Below, one piece after another: positions 43,213-52,600 of a stretch of DNA of 64,000 nucleotides. Source of the stretch: Pseudoramibacter alactolyticus (GTDB taxonomy: Bacteria > Bacillota > Clostridia > Eubacteriales > Eubacteriaceae); the NCBI RefSeq assembly GCF_050908235.1, contig NZ_CP194340.1. One strand, written 5' to 3'. The notes under the pieces are model-generated. The model worked only from the letters and a program-made list of their open reading frames with translations. It ran no database searches and was not told where the DNA came from. Both the position numbers and the translations under genes were made by a program. Positions within the stretch are counted from its first letter, which is position 1. Every line of letters starts with the position of its first letter.

Positions 43213-44448
43213 TTATTCATTACGCTCGTCGATGACCCGGGCCGTCTTTTTGGTGGAGCGGGGCAGCGAACCGATATACCCGGCTTGGGGCTTCACCGAG
43301 ATGCCGATCATTGCGCGAAACTTTCCCGCCACGGCAGCTTCCGCCGCGGAAAGGCTCGCGCCGTCCTCCACCTCAAAGCGCAGATACACCGTGTCGTGGC
43401 CGGCCTCGTTCGTAATGCGCACCTGATATTCCGAACTCACCCCGGGCACGGTCCTCAGCAAATCCTCCACCTGCCGGGGATACATGTTCACCGCCTTCAC
43501 CTTGAACATATCGTCGGTGCGCCCGAGGATCCGGTCGTGCCGCGGGAAGGGCGAACCGCAGGGGCAGGGCCCGGGAATCAGCCGGCTGATGTCGTGGGTG
43601 CGGTAGCGCAGCAGCGGCGCGCCCTCCTTGTGCATCGTGGTGATCACCACCTCGCCGTATTCCCCGTCAGGCACGGGCTTCAGCGTCTCCGGATCGATAA
43701 TTTCCATATAGATGAAGTCGTCCCAATAGTGCAGGCCCACATGGTGATCGCAGTCGATGGCGATGCCCGGGCCATAGACCTCCGTCAAACCGTACACATC
43801 GTAAATCTCGATGCCCAGATCCGCTTTGATGCGGCTGCGCATCTTGTCGCCCCAGCGCTCGCTGCCGATGATGCCCTTCTTCAGCGCGATCTTGTCCCGC
43901 AGGCCGCGCCGGCCGATTTCCTCGCCCAAAAGCAGCGCGTAGGACGAGGTGCTCGCCAGCACCGTCGTCTGCAGATCCACCATCATCTTGAGCTGTTTTT
44001 CGGTATTGCCCGGTCCCATGGGCACCACCATGGCGCCGAATTTTTCGGCTCCGGCCTGAAAACCGATACCCGCCGTCCACAGGCCGTAGCCCGGGGTGAT
44101 CTGGATGCGGTCCCTCGCCGTCATGCCCATCATCTGGTAGCAACGGGCGAACATCGTCGCCCAGTCGGCCACGTCCTTCGCCGTGTAGGGAATGATCACC
44201 GGATCGCCCGTCGTCCCCGAGGATGAATGAATGCGCACCACCCGCTCGTCGGGCACCGCCTGAAGGCCCAAAGGATAAACCCGGCGCAGGTCGTCCTTCT
44301 CGCTGAAGGGCAGGGCTTCAAAATCGGCCATGGTTTTCACGTCTTCGGCCGCAACGCCGTGTTCTTCAAATATTTTCTGATAAAAGGGGCTGCACTCGGC
44401 CACCCGCTGCACGCAATCGATCAATTGCCGTACCGGTTTTGCTCTCAT
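43213..44448 (-). CDS. paaK: Phenylacetate--CoA ligase
   Basis: 411 residues from ATG 44448, with AAAGGAG six bases upstream; the longer frame upstream lies in the T-box leader. The adenylate-forming enzyme activates phenylacetate or related aryl acetates (indoleacetate) to CoA thioesters, usual in anaerobes fermenting aromatic amino acids. Seen: SSSGTTGDPVIIPYT ATP loop, YGLTEVYGPG, VNMYPRQVE and the C-terminal ILGRTDDMFKVK hinge. T-box control ties it to amino-acid supply. It is not co-transcribed with the NRPS operon, but could supply an aryl starter (inference). Confidence 0.92.
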   Translation of the reverse strand: MRAKPVRQLIDCVQRVAECSPFYQKIFEEHGVAAEDVKTMADFEALPFSEKDDLRRVYPLGLQAVPDERVVRIHSSSGTTGDPVIIPYTAKDVADWATMFARCYQMMGMTARDRIQITPGYGLWTAGIGFQAGAEKFGAMVVPMGPGNTEKQLKMMVDLQTTVLASTSSYALLLGEEIGRRGLRDKIALKKGIIGSERWGDKMRSRIKADLGIEIYDVYGLTEVYGPGIAIDCDHHVGLHYWDDFIYMEIIDPETLKPVPDGEYGEVVITTMHKEGAPLLRYRTHDISRLIPGPCPCGSPFPRHDRILGRTDDMFKVKAVNMYPRQVEDLLRTVPGVSSEYQVRITNEAGHDTVYLRFEVEDGASLSAAEAAVAGKFRAMIGISVKPQAGYIGSLPRSTKKTARVIDERNE

Positions 44449-44479
44449 CAAAATCTCCTTTGCTTCGCTTTTTCGTCCA

Positions 44480-44725
44480 TCAAAAAACAGGCCCTGTCCA
44501 TGGGACAAAAGCCTGACTTCTGCGGTACCACCCAAATTAACGCGCACGCGTTCCCTCGCTTTTGCGTGGTAACGGGCATTGCCGGCGGCGCCTACTGCCG
44601 GCATGCCGGATTCGGGCCGCGTTCTCAGGGCCATTCGCCCGCGGGGCCTGCGCCGGCTTTCACCTATCCCGGCTCGCTGAGGCACCCCTTCGCGGACTAC
44701 TCTTCCTGATCATCACTTTTGATTT
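44480..44725 (-). promoter_or_regulatory. T-box riboswitch leader of paaK
   Basis: The minus strand carries the T-box core GGGTGGTACCGC (plus 44522-44533) just before a terminator, and upstream a stem I pattern GGAAGAGTAG, GAGCCGG, GGTGAAAGCCGG typical of Firmicute leaders. The specifier region reads GAATGGCCCTGAG. TGG (Trp) fits the aromatic function of the gene; ATG (Met) is the alternative register. A tRNA-responsive antitermination switch is expected: read-through when the cognate tRNA is uncharged. Confidence 0.9.
44482..44515 (-). terminator. T-box regulatory terminator before paaK
   Basis: Minus strand CAGG..GTCC-CAT-GGAC..CCTG stem followed by T6, immediately downstream of the T-box sequence. 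Confidence 0.82.
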
Positions 44726-44731
44726 GGACTC

Positions 44732-44760
44732 AGCCTATCACGCTTGACCGCGAAAGTCAA
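44732..44760 (-). promoter_or_regulatory. Candidate promoter of the paaK T-box transcript
   Basis: TTGACT, 17-bp spacer, TAGGCT (poor -10). The -35 sits in an inverted repeat GCTTGAC-N7-GTCAAGC (44743-44763), a possible operator. The stretch 44764-45032 shows no gene and no clear terminator. Confidence 0.4.
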
Positions 44761-45032
44761 GCAGCGAAAAAAATCTGCGCGCTATGAACTGGCCGTCGGC
44801 GATTTTTTAAAGATGCATCATCCGTATCCGTCACATCGAAGCAATGCTTTATCGACAACCCTGCGCAAAGGCCGCGTTTTTTATCCGCCTGATTTTTGAA
44901 TTGCGAATCTGTCCTTTGCGCGCTGCCCATAATCCGAAATTCGGCAAAGCCCGCATGCCGTTTAAAAATAACGCATCGTCAGAAAATGCGTCCGTGCAAA
45001 GAACCCATACTAAAGTCCGAGGCGCCTTCATT

Positions 45033-46547
45033 TTATCTGTCCCTCAAGATTTTGTTGGTCGCCGTTTTGGGAAAAGGCGTCTTTCTGATAATATGCCGGC
45101 AAAGCAGACGGCTGGGCGGAAGCGTCAAATTCAGTTCGCGAATACATTTTTCAATCATGGCTAAAGCAGTGGCACTGTCAAATACCGGCGCCGGATAAAT
45201 CTCAGCGGTCAGTTGATTGTTCTGGCTGAACACAATGACTTCCTCAACCGCGTCGCATGCCATCAGGCTGTTTTCATAATGTTCCGGCGAAATATTAACG
45301 CCGTTATCCATAATGATCAGGTTCTTTTTTCTCCCCGTCAGATATAAAAACCCGTCTGAATCCACATATCCAAGATCGCCGGTTTTAAACCATCCGTCAG
45401 GCGAAAAAGCCTCTGCATTGGCTTTGTCGTCCTTATAATACCCTTTCATGACGTTTGGCCCTTTAATCCAGATTTCGTTGTTTTCAATGCGAATCTGTTC
45501 ACCGCGGATGATTTTCCCGACCGAATACTTCTTAACATCTGCAATCGCGTTGGTGGCAATTTGCGGCGCGCACTCCGTCATGCCATAACCCACTCGAACC
45601 GTCACACCCATTTCTGAAAATATATCGATATAATCGGGCGGCAGATGAGCCCCGCCACAGATAATCTGTCTAAGATTTCCGCCTGTAACCAATTGCATGG
45701 CTTCTTTTTCAGAAATGTTCTTTTTTCTGGCCGTACTGGCGATCCAAAGCCGCAGCATTTTAACGATAATCGGCACGCAGGCAATGTGGGTGGGGTGCAC
45801 AAGGGCCAGATGCTCTGTCAAATGGGTGATCGTATCATTCAAATACAGGTTGCAGTGCAGATATAACGGGATCAGAAGTTCCACGACACATCCATACGCG
45901 TGATAAAAAGGCAGCATGGAGAACATCGTCGCATTATACCATCGAAACTGACAATCTTCGCCGATGATGGCGGTGTTTGAAATCAAGTTGCGATGTGTAA
46001 GCATGACCGCTTTGGGTTCGCCGGAGGTGCCGGATGTAAAAAAAATACTGCACACATCCGCCTCTACCGGCTTCTCAAAAATATCGGCATCGCATCCATC
46101 AGCGATCGGGCTGCCCTTTTCAAAATCCGCCATGCCCATCTTGAATTTAAACGCATATCCCTGCTCCGCCATCGTCTGGATTTTTTCAATTGCTGTGCTG
46201 TCATAAATAACCGCATCGACATCCGCTTTGCGAAAAAGCTTTTGAAGATACGATGCGGGCAGAGCAGGATCTGTCAACACGGTCACATTCTTTGTCATGG
46301 CTGCCGCGAGATAGGCAACGCACCAGCCAAAGGTTTTTTCTCCAACGAGGGCAATATGATGTCCGTTGCCGCAGGCGGCGATCCGCGCGGCATTTTTCTG
46401 TACCAGCTGTGTAAACTCGGCTGACGTGTGCCGCATACACCGGCCTGAGCGCAGTTCTACGATTTCATGTTCCTGTCCGCAGACTTTCGATTGCTCTGTG
46501 GCGAACTTTGCCAATTCGCCGACTATTTTGATTTTTTCACTCATCAT
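45033..46547 (-). CDS. Acyl-CoA/acyl-ACP synthetase (AMP-dependent) of the NRPS operon
   Basis: 504 residues. ANL-superfamily adenylating enzyme: P-loop FFTSGTSGEPKAVMLTHRNL, LPFYHAYGCV, the VGYGMTECAPQ motif, GWFKTGDLGYVDSDGF and the C-terminal hinge LTGRKKNLIIMDNGVNISPE, with the catalytic Lys region FPKTATNKILRDR at the end. It resembles long-chain acyl-CoA ligases more than aryl ligases. As last gene of the operon it could activate a fatty or other carboxylic acid starter, or charge one of the carrier proteins. It follows the ABC permease by 57 bp. Confidence 0.88.
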   Translation of the reverse strand: MMSEKIKIVGELAKFATEQSKVCGQEHEIVELRSGRCMRHTSAEFTQLVQKNAARIAACGNGHHIALVGEKTFGWCVAYLAAAMTKNVTVLTDPALPASYLQKLFRKADVDAVIYDSTAIEKIQTMAEQGYAFKFKMGMADFEKGSPIADGCDADIFEKPVEADVCSIFFTSGTSGEPKAVMLTHRNLISNTAIIGEDCQFRWYNATMFSMLPFYHAYGCVVELLIPLYLHCNLYLNDTITHLTEHLALVHPTHIACVPIIVKMLRLWIASTARKKNISEKEAMQLVTGGNLRQIICGGAHLPPDYIDIFSEMGVTVRVGYGMTECAPQIATNAIADVKKYSVGKIIRGEQIRIENNEIWIKGPNVMKGYYKDDKANAEAFSPDGWFKTGDLGYVDSDGFLYLTGRKKNLIIMDNGVNISPEHYENSLMACDAVEEVIVFSQNNQLTAEIYPAPVFDSATALAMIEKCIRELNLTLPPSRLLCRHIIRKTPFPKTATNKILRDR

Positions 46548-46604
46548 TCTTTCCTTATGTGCGGCAAAAACGCCGCCTGCAATCAGCGATGCAATTTTAT
46601 CTGG

Positions 46605-48851
46605 TCAGTCGCGATCGCGAATGATATCCGCCATCGGAATCCGGTTCACTCTTCTGCGCAGGCAAAGCTGAATGACCCCAAAAATTACAAGCATGAACAG
46701 AAGGATCTCAATCTGTGTCGACAGGGCGAGATATTCCGGAATATGAACGTCGACGCCGGAAACCAGAAACGGGAAGATCCGCTTGACCACAAACGTGCCG
46801 ATCCAAAGTGACAAAATCAGGGATACGATCACGGTTGCCGCGGCACTGCCAAAATAGATCTGACGAATCTCATGTTTGTTGTAGCCAAAAATCTTCAGTA
46901 AAGATATATCCATGGACGAGCGGTCGATCATCATCTTGAGAACGAGGTAGACCACGATCACAAAGATCAGCATTGCGACAAAATTGATAATTCCGATTAT
47001 CGTCGCAGTATTATCAAGCTGTGCTTGGGCGGCGCCAATGACATCATCCTTTGTGATGGTATTGAGCAGGCGGTTTTCCGGAATCGCAAGCTTCTGTTTT
47101 GAAAGGATTGTATTGTAAGCATCCGCATCGAGGTTAAAGCGTTTCACCATGGCCGTTCGATCCATATAGGCCGTAAGCGCGCTCTTGTCGCCGGCAATAT
47201 CGATGATTTTAAATGGATAGCGCTTCCCGCTCAACGAATCGGTCAGCGTTATTTTATCCCCCCGCTGCAGATGGAATTTATCGGCAGCACCCGGTGACAA
47301 AACAAGCTCATCCTTCGCCGTTTTCGGAAAGAAATCATAATACGGATGATTGTCCCTGTCCACACCCGAAACGACAACGGATAACGCGGGGGTCTCACCC
47401 GCGCTGTATTTCAGGGTTTTGGAAACCATGCGCTGGGTGTCTTTGGGCAAATCATCCGGAAGAGCGGTGACGAGGTACGTATTGTTATACGGCATCTGAT
47501 CGGCCACGTGATCAATGTAATGCTGAAAGCTGTCATTCAGTGTAAATCCTATGACAAGAAACGATACGGCCAGAAGAATGCCAAAAAACATAATCAAATT
47601 CATCGACCGCTCCTTAAGAAAATGCCGGATCCGGAAGGTATTGATATCGCCCAGCTTTTCCACGTTCAGAGGATAATCATGTCCTTTTTCGTTCGGCCCG
47701 GCTGACAGCAGGACATTCGGCGATGCTTTCAGCCGTCTCGTGATAACGATAAAGTTAACAACAAAGGTGATGGTCAGCGGAATCAATAAAGCATAAAGCA
47801 TGACATAAAGCGGATAGCCGACTTTGATGCCCGGCATGGAATACAGCGCAATCGAATCCGCCGAAAGCAAATCAAAAAAAACCGCATATCCGATCAGGAT
47901 GCTTAAAACACTACCGATCGCCGTGATCACAAGCGGCAGGATGATATAATGCCTGCGAAGCTCGCCGACAGAAAATCCCGACGCGTAAAAAGTCCCGATG
48001 ACCTTTTTCTCTTTGTCGATCGTATGGGCTGTAAAAGTTGCCAGCACATAGGCCAAAAGAATCGTGAACAAAGCCCCGCAGACAAGCGACGCTTTACTCA
48101 TCACGCCGCAGTCTTCCCGGTAAGCGTTGATCCTGCTGTTGTCGGATCTTTGCGTATACGCCGTCAACGTCACCCCGAGCGCATTCAGCCGATCCTTAAA
48201 ATCGCGCTGCGTCTTCGCGCCGTTTAACCTAAAACCGTAACAATAAACCGGCGGTGAGCAGTCCTCGTCAAGATGATGACTGAAATAATCGAAAGCTGCA
48301 TCATTTAAAAAGGCAACGCTGAATTTCTGATGATCCGCACCGATATCCGAAACATTTTTCTTGACGTAAGTATAATCCGGCACGCTGCCAATCCCGGAAA
48401 TCGTGTAACTTTTCCCCGCCAGGGTTAGTTTGTCGCCAACTTGATAACCGTTCTGCTTGGCATAATGCTGTTCGAGGACAAGTTCATCCGATGTCGCCGG
48501 CAAGCTTCCGGCGTCGAGCGTCAGCCGGTCGATATGCTTTCGGACACGAAACACCCTTAATTGACGATGACGGCTGACCTTGACATCCGAATAAGCCATT
48601 TTTTCGATGGTCACCCCGTCTTTTCTAATTTCGGCCATATCGGCTTTGCCAAGCGGGGATAAAGTGGAGAACGAACCGTCTTCCAGCTTCGACGTTTTAA
48701 AATGATCTTCTATCGTTCTAACAATGCACTCGTTGGATGCGCTGGCGCCCACGACAAAGGCAAAGCCAAAGACGATGAGCAATAAGAGCGCTGTATATCG
48801 CAGCCAGTTGGTTCTAAATTCTCTGATAATGCGTCGATTCATTATTTTCAT
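46605..48851 (-). CDS. ABC transporter permease, FtsX/MacB-like
   Basis: 748 residues. The layout is that of FtsX-domain permeases: one N-terminal membrane helix (about residues 15-33), a large extracytoplasmic region (35-245), three helices (about 250-370), a second helix and extracytoplasmic region (420-600), and three C-terminal helices with the FtsX pattern. Such proteins with a MacB/LolD-like ATPase export peptides, lipids or secondary metabolites, or release lipoproteins. Position inside the NRPS operon suggests product export or self-protection. Confidence 0.9.
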   Translation of the reverse strand: MKIMNRRIIREFRTNWLRYTALLLLIVFGFAFVVGASASNECIVRTIEDHFKTSKLEDGSFSTLSPLGKADMAEIRKDGVTIEKMAYSDVKVSRHRQLRVFRVRKHIDRLTLDAGSLPATSDELVLEQHYAKQNGYQVGDKLTLAGKSYTISGIGSVPDYTYVKKNVSDIGADHQKFSVAFLNDAAFDYFSHHLDEDCSPPVYCYGFRLNGAKTQRDFKDRLNALGVTLTAYTQRSDNSRINAYREDCGVMSKASLVCGALFTILLAYVLATFTAHTIDKEKKVIGTFYASGFSVGELRRHYIILPLVITAIGSVLSILIGYAVFFDLLSADSIALYSMPGIKVGYPLYVMLYALLIPLTITFVVNFIVITRRLKASPNVLLSAGPNEKGHDYPLNVEKLGDINTFRIRHFLKERSMNLIMFFGILLAVSFLVIGFTLNDSFQHYIDHVADQMPYNNTYLVTALPDDLPKDTQRMVSKTLKYSAGETPALSVVVSGVDRDNHPYYDFFPKTAKDELVLSPGAADKFHLQRGDKITLTDSLSGKRYPFKIIDIAGDKSALTAYMDRTAMVKRFNLDADAYNTILSKQKLAIPENRLLNTITKDDVIGAAQAQLDNTATIIGIINFVAMLIFVIVVYLVLKMMIDRSSMDISLLKIFGYNKHEIRQIYFGSAAATVIVSLILSLWIGTFVVKRIFPFLVSGVDVHIPEYLALSTQIEILLFMLVIFGVIQLCLRRRVNRIPMADIIRDRD

Positions 48852-48869
48852 GCTGATGATCCTTCCCGA

Positions 48870-49568
48870 TTACCATTCGACGGCTTTTGCCGGCAGCCGG
48901 TTGTCAACCGTATAATCCGCTTCGACCGCGCCGTCGCGCAGTTCAATCACCTGGCTGCACATCCGCTTAAAGGCAAGATTGTGGGTGACAAGCAAGATCG
49001 TCGTCCCATATGTTTGATTGATCTGTTCCAACAGTTCCAGCAGTTCTTTTGAATTATGATAATCCAAAGCACCCGTCGGCTCGTCACACAGCAGAAGGCC
49101 GGGGTTTTTGATCAGTGCCCGCGCGATGGCACAGCGCTGCTGCTGCCCGCCTGAAACCTGATGCGGAAATTTTTTCTGATGTTCGGCAATGCCAAGCTGG
49201 ACCATTAACTTCTCGGTGCTTAGCGGTTCTTTTGAAAGATATTTGCAAACCGCGATATTTTCACGAATCGTCAAATTGGAGACCAGATTATAGTATTGGA
49301 AAATAAATCCCAGTTTATCCCTTCGGTAGCGAGCGAGCCTTTTGTCAGAAAATCCGGCAATATCTTCATTTTCGATCATCAGACTGCCGCTGTCGGCCCG
49401 CTCGATACCGCCAATCAGGTTGAGCAGGGTTGACTTGCCGGATCCGCTTGGACCGACAATGCCGCAGATCGCGCCCTTTTCAACTTTTAAAGATACATTT
49501 TTTAAAACCTGCGTTCTGTTTTTCTTGTCGCCATAAAATTTACAGACATCTTTTAATTCTAAAAACAT
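48870..49568 (-). CDS. ABC transporter ATP-binding protein (MacB/LolD type)
   Basis: 232 residues. Complete nucleotide-binding domain: Walker A GPSGSGKSTLLN near residue 40, Q-loop FIFQYYNLV, signature VSGGQQQRCAIARAL, Walker B LLLCDEPTGALD and the switch His in LLVTHNLAF. Partner of the FtsX-like permease 18 bp downstream. It begins 63 bp after the NRPS, without a visible terminator, so both belong to the biosynthetic operon. Confidence 0.95.
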   Translation of the reverse strand: MFLELKDVCKFYGDKKNRTQVLKNVSLKVEKGAICGIVGPSGSGKSTLLNLIGGIERADSGSLMIENEDIAGFSDKRLARYRRDKLGFIFQYYNLVSNLTIRENIAVCKYLSKEPLSTEKLMVQLGIAEHQKKFPHQVSGGQQQRCAIARALIKNPGLLLCDEPTGALDYHNSKELLELLEQINQTYGTTILLVTHNLAFKRMCSQVIELRDGAVEADYTVDNRLPAKAVEW

Positions 49569-49631
49569 CGTATTGCTCCCTTGTTATTGCTTAAAATTGT
49601 GAATGCGCAGCGCCAGGCCGACCCGAAAAAT

Positions 49632-52600
49632 TTAAATATAGGCTGCTTTTTCAGCATAATGCATTGCCCGGGCAATCATCTCGTCCGAAACCGGGCGCCA
49701 ATTAAAGCCTAATTTTTCAAGCAGCCGTTCCGTTCTCCGCGTTGTAAGCTGCTTGGCATGCCGGTTCAATAAGGCGATCATTTCGCAGTTATACAGGACA
49801 TCCTGAATATACGGACGATAGGTCTCGTCTTCAAAATGCCTTTCAAAAAATTCGCATACCTCTGAAAAGTTCATCGGGCGAAGGTTCTTCGCGACCAGTC
49901 CGTGGCGAAATACTTCGCTCAGGTTGGCGCGGTTCGGATTAACCATATGATAAACATCGTTTAGCGACACCCCCGACAAAATGATGCGGGTCATGGCATC
50001 GGCAAGCTGGTCCACAAAGGTGATGTCGAACGAAAAATCGAGATCCGCCGGAGCAATGCCCATCTTTTTGAAGGCTCGGAAGAACATATAAGCCGTATTT
50101 TCAGCCATATTCCGTTGGAAATGCCCGCTGCTTGAATCAAACATGATTGATCCCGCACGATAAATATTGATATTCATTCCCTGCGTCTGACGTGCCTGCA
50201 TGATTATTTTTTCCGCTTCAAATTTTGACCGCAGGTAATAATTTGTAAAAGTCTGCCCCCTATCACAATCATATTCGGTAAAAAGCATTCTGTTATCCCC
50301 GTCGGGATAAGCGCCAAACATGATGCCATTGGAGGAAACATGGTGCACGGTCTTCGGGATCCCGGTCGAAGCGAATTGAATGATGTTGGCAACCGAGCGG
50401 ACATTCGTCTGATAAAACGCTTCGTAGACGCCCTGATGTTTAACCATGGCGGCCGTATTAATCACACAGGTAATCGTATTTGCGAGCTTGTCATACCGCT
50501 CCGGCTTTAACCCGAAACGCGGTTGTGTGAAGTCGCCCGAAACCGCATGGATTCTTTGCGCCGCGGCCTTCGACTGCGCATCCCCGAAATAAAAACGATA
50601 CCCTTCGGCAACGCGTTTTGCAGCTGCCGCATCATTCGCCGAACGCACAATAACCGTTATATCCCGAGGGACATTTTTCAGCAGCGATCTTAACAGGTAG
50701 CATCCGAGATAACCCGTTGCCCCAAACAGCAGAATATTCTCATTTGATCCGGCAGCGTTCTTAAGTTTTAAATGCGCCATATCCTCCGATATTTTCTTTT
50801 CGTATTGCGCCCATTCGTCTGCGGCATCGACTGGCGGCGTCACAGCCTGGCCGTTCATCCTGCCGTACAGCGCCGACAACTTTTCCCGAATGACACGGCC
50901 ATCCGATTGCATCTTGGCCGCGATATGCCGGATGTCTGGAGATTCAAAAAACGCCGTCATCTCAAGGCTGTAACGTTCGTTAATTTCGGCGATGGTTTTG
51001 ATCGCTTTCAAAGAATCACCGCCGACAAGAAAGAAATCATCTGTCACGCCGAAATGCGTATGCCCAAGCTGTCTGCGCCAAAGTTCCCAGAGAAATTTTT
51101 CTTCCTGCGTTTCGGGCTGCGCGAATGCCTCGCTCTTTTTCTCTGGTTGGCTTGGCTGCGGCAAGGCCTTTAGATCGACTTTCTGATTGTAAGTCAGCGG
51201 GAATGCCCGAAGCTGCATCCAGGCCGACGGCATCATATAGGCCGGCAGTTTATCCCTGATTCGCTTTGTCTCGTCCTGAAGCTGAGCCTTATTGAGGTAA
51301 CAGCTTACGGCTGGTTTCCCCGCAAAGATAATGTGCTCGCCAAACAGATCGCTTTCTATTTTGGCATCTGGAAAACAGAATACGGTCTCAAATCCGGCCG
51401 CTTTCAAAACCGATGCCCATTCTTTCGCATCAAGGATCGGTGAATTTTTTTCAAGTCGGAAATCGTTAAAATCCGAATAACCTTCAATCATTCGCGTCGA
51501 TACCAACTGAATGAGGCTGGTTCTCGTCATTTCCTGAAGAACGAGAACGCCGCCTGGCTTAATCATACTCGCTGCATATTCAAGCGATTTTTTGACATCC
51601 ACCGCATCGTGCATGACATTGGCCGCGAGAATCACGTCATGCTGCTCATAGGGATACCCCTGTTCGCACGGCGAACGATTAATGTCATAGTTCTGGTATT
51701 TCATAAACGAATAAGTCTTGAATTTCTCCCTGGCCGCATCCGTGAAGAAATCCGAAACGTCCGTGAACAGATATTCCCTGCAGCTTTCCTGTATCTTTTC
51801 AATCACACCGGCGCTTGTGGCGCCCGTGCCAGCTCCCATCTCCATCACGCTGGCCGGTTCCCCCACCGCACCAACGTAACGCCCGATGACATCAGCAGTC
51901 AGCTTGTTATAATGGGCCGAAATCTGATTTGATTTGTAGAGTTCCTCGGCGGCCGCCATTTTCCCATCCGGGAACAGCAGCTGCAGAACATCCACCTTGC
52001 CAAGAAGAATCTCTTTCAGATTTTCGCGGCATTGGCTGATGAATGTTATATCTCCAATGGCCGTCTGGACAGCCCCAAGGCCGACACGCCAGTCCTTAAG
52101 TGAAGATGCGTCATAACGAAGGGAATAGCGCTGCCCGTCGCAGTCCATAAAGCCTTCCCGTATCAATATGGCAAACCACTGACGCATCAGCTTTTCGTAT
52201 ATCTTACGCACACCCGTTTGATCAAAGAAGGATGCCAATGTGAACGGCTGGGCGACACGGCCCTCGGCAATCAACTCATAAATGACCTGTTTCATCTGAT
52301 TGATGACCGACTGATTCGCCCTGCGCATATGGGCCTCGTCGCTGCCCGTCATCAGGGCGCGAATCCTATCGTTGCTTGCCATGCGCATTTCATCAAATAA
52401 TGATTCCGCCCGCCAGATTTCCGGAGCGTTAACCGGCCGCACGGCGGGCTTGATGTATCCGGTCAGGCTGTTTTGCCCTTTGTCATACACGACGACTGCC
52501 CGCTCGATTCGGCGGCTTTCCTCAAGCACATGCTCAATCTCTCCTGTTTCCACACGAAAACCATTGATCTTGATTTGATGGTCTTTGCGTCCAAGAATAT

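Noticed and set aside
44449..44685. N-terminal extension of paaK
   Set aside because: The in-frame extension is T-box leader RNA; the ribosome site marks ATG 44448.
44844..45198. Small plus-strand frames near the end of the biosynthetic operon
   Set aside because: Partly opposite the end of the acyl ligase gene, no ribosome site, no resemblance to a known family.
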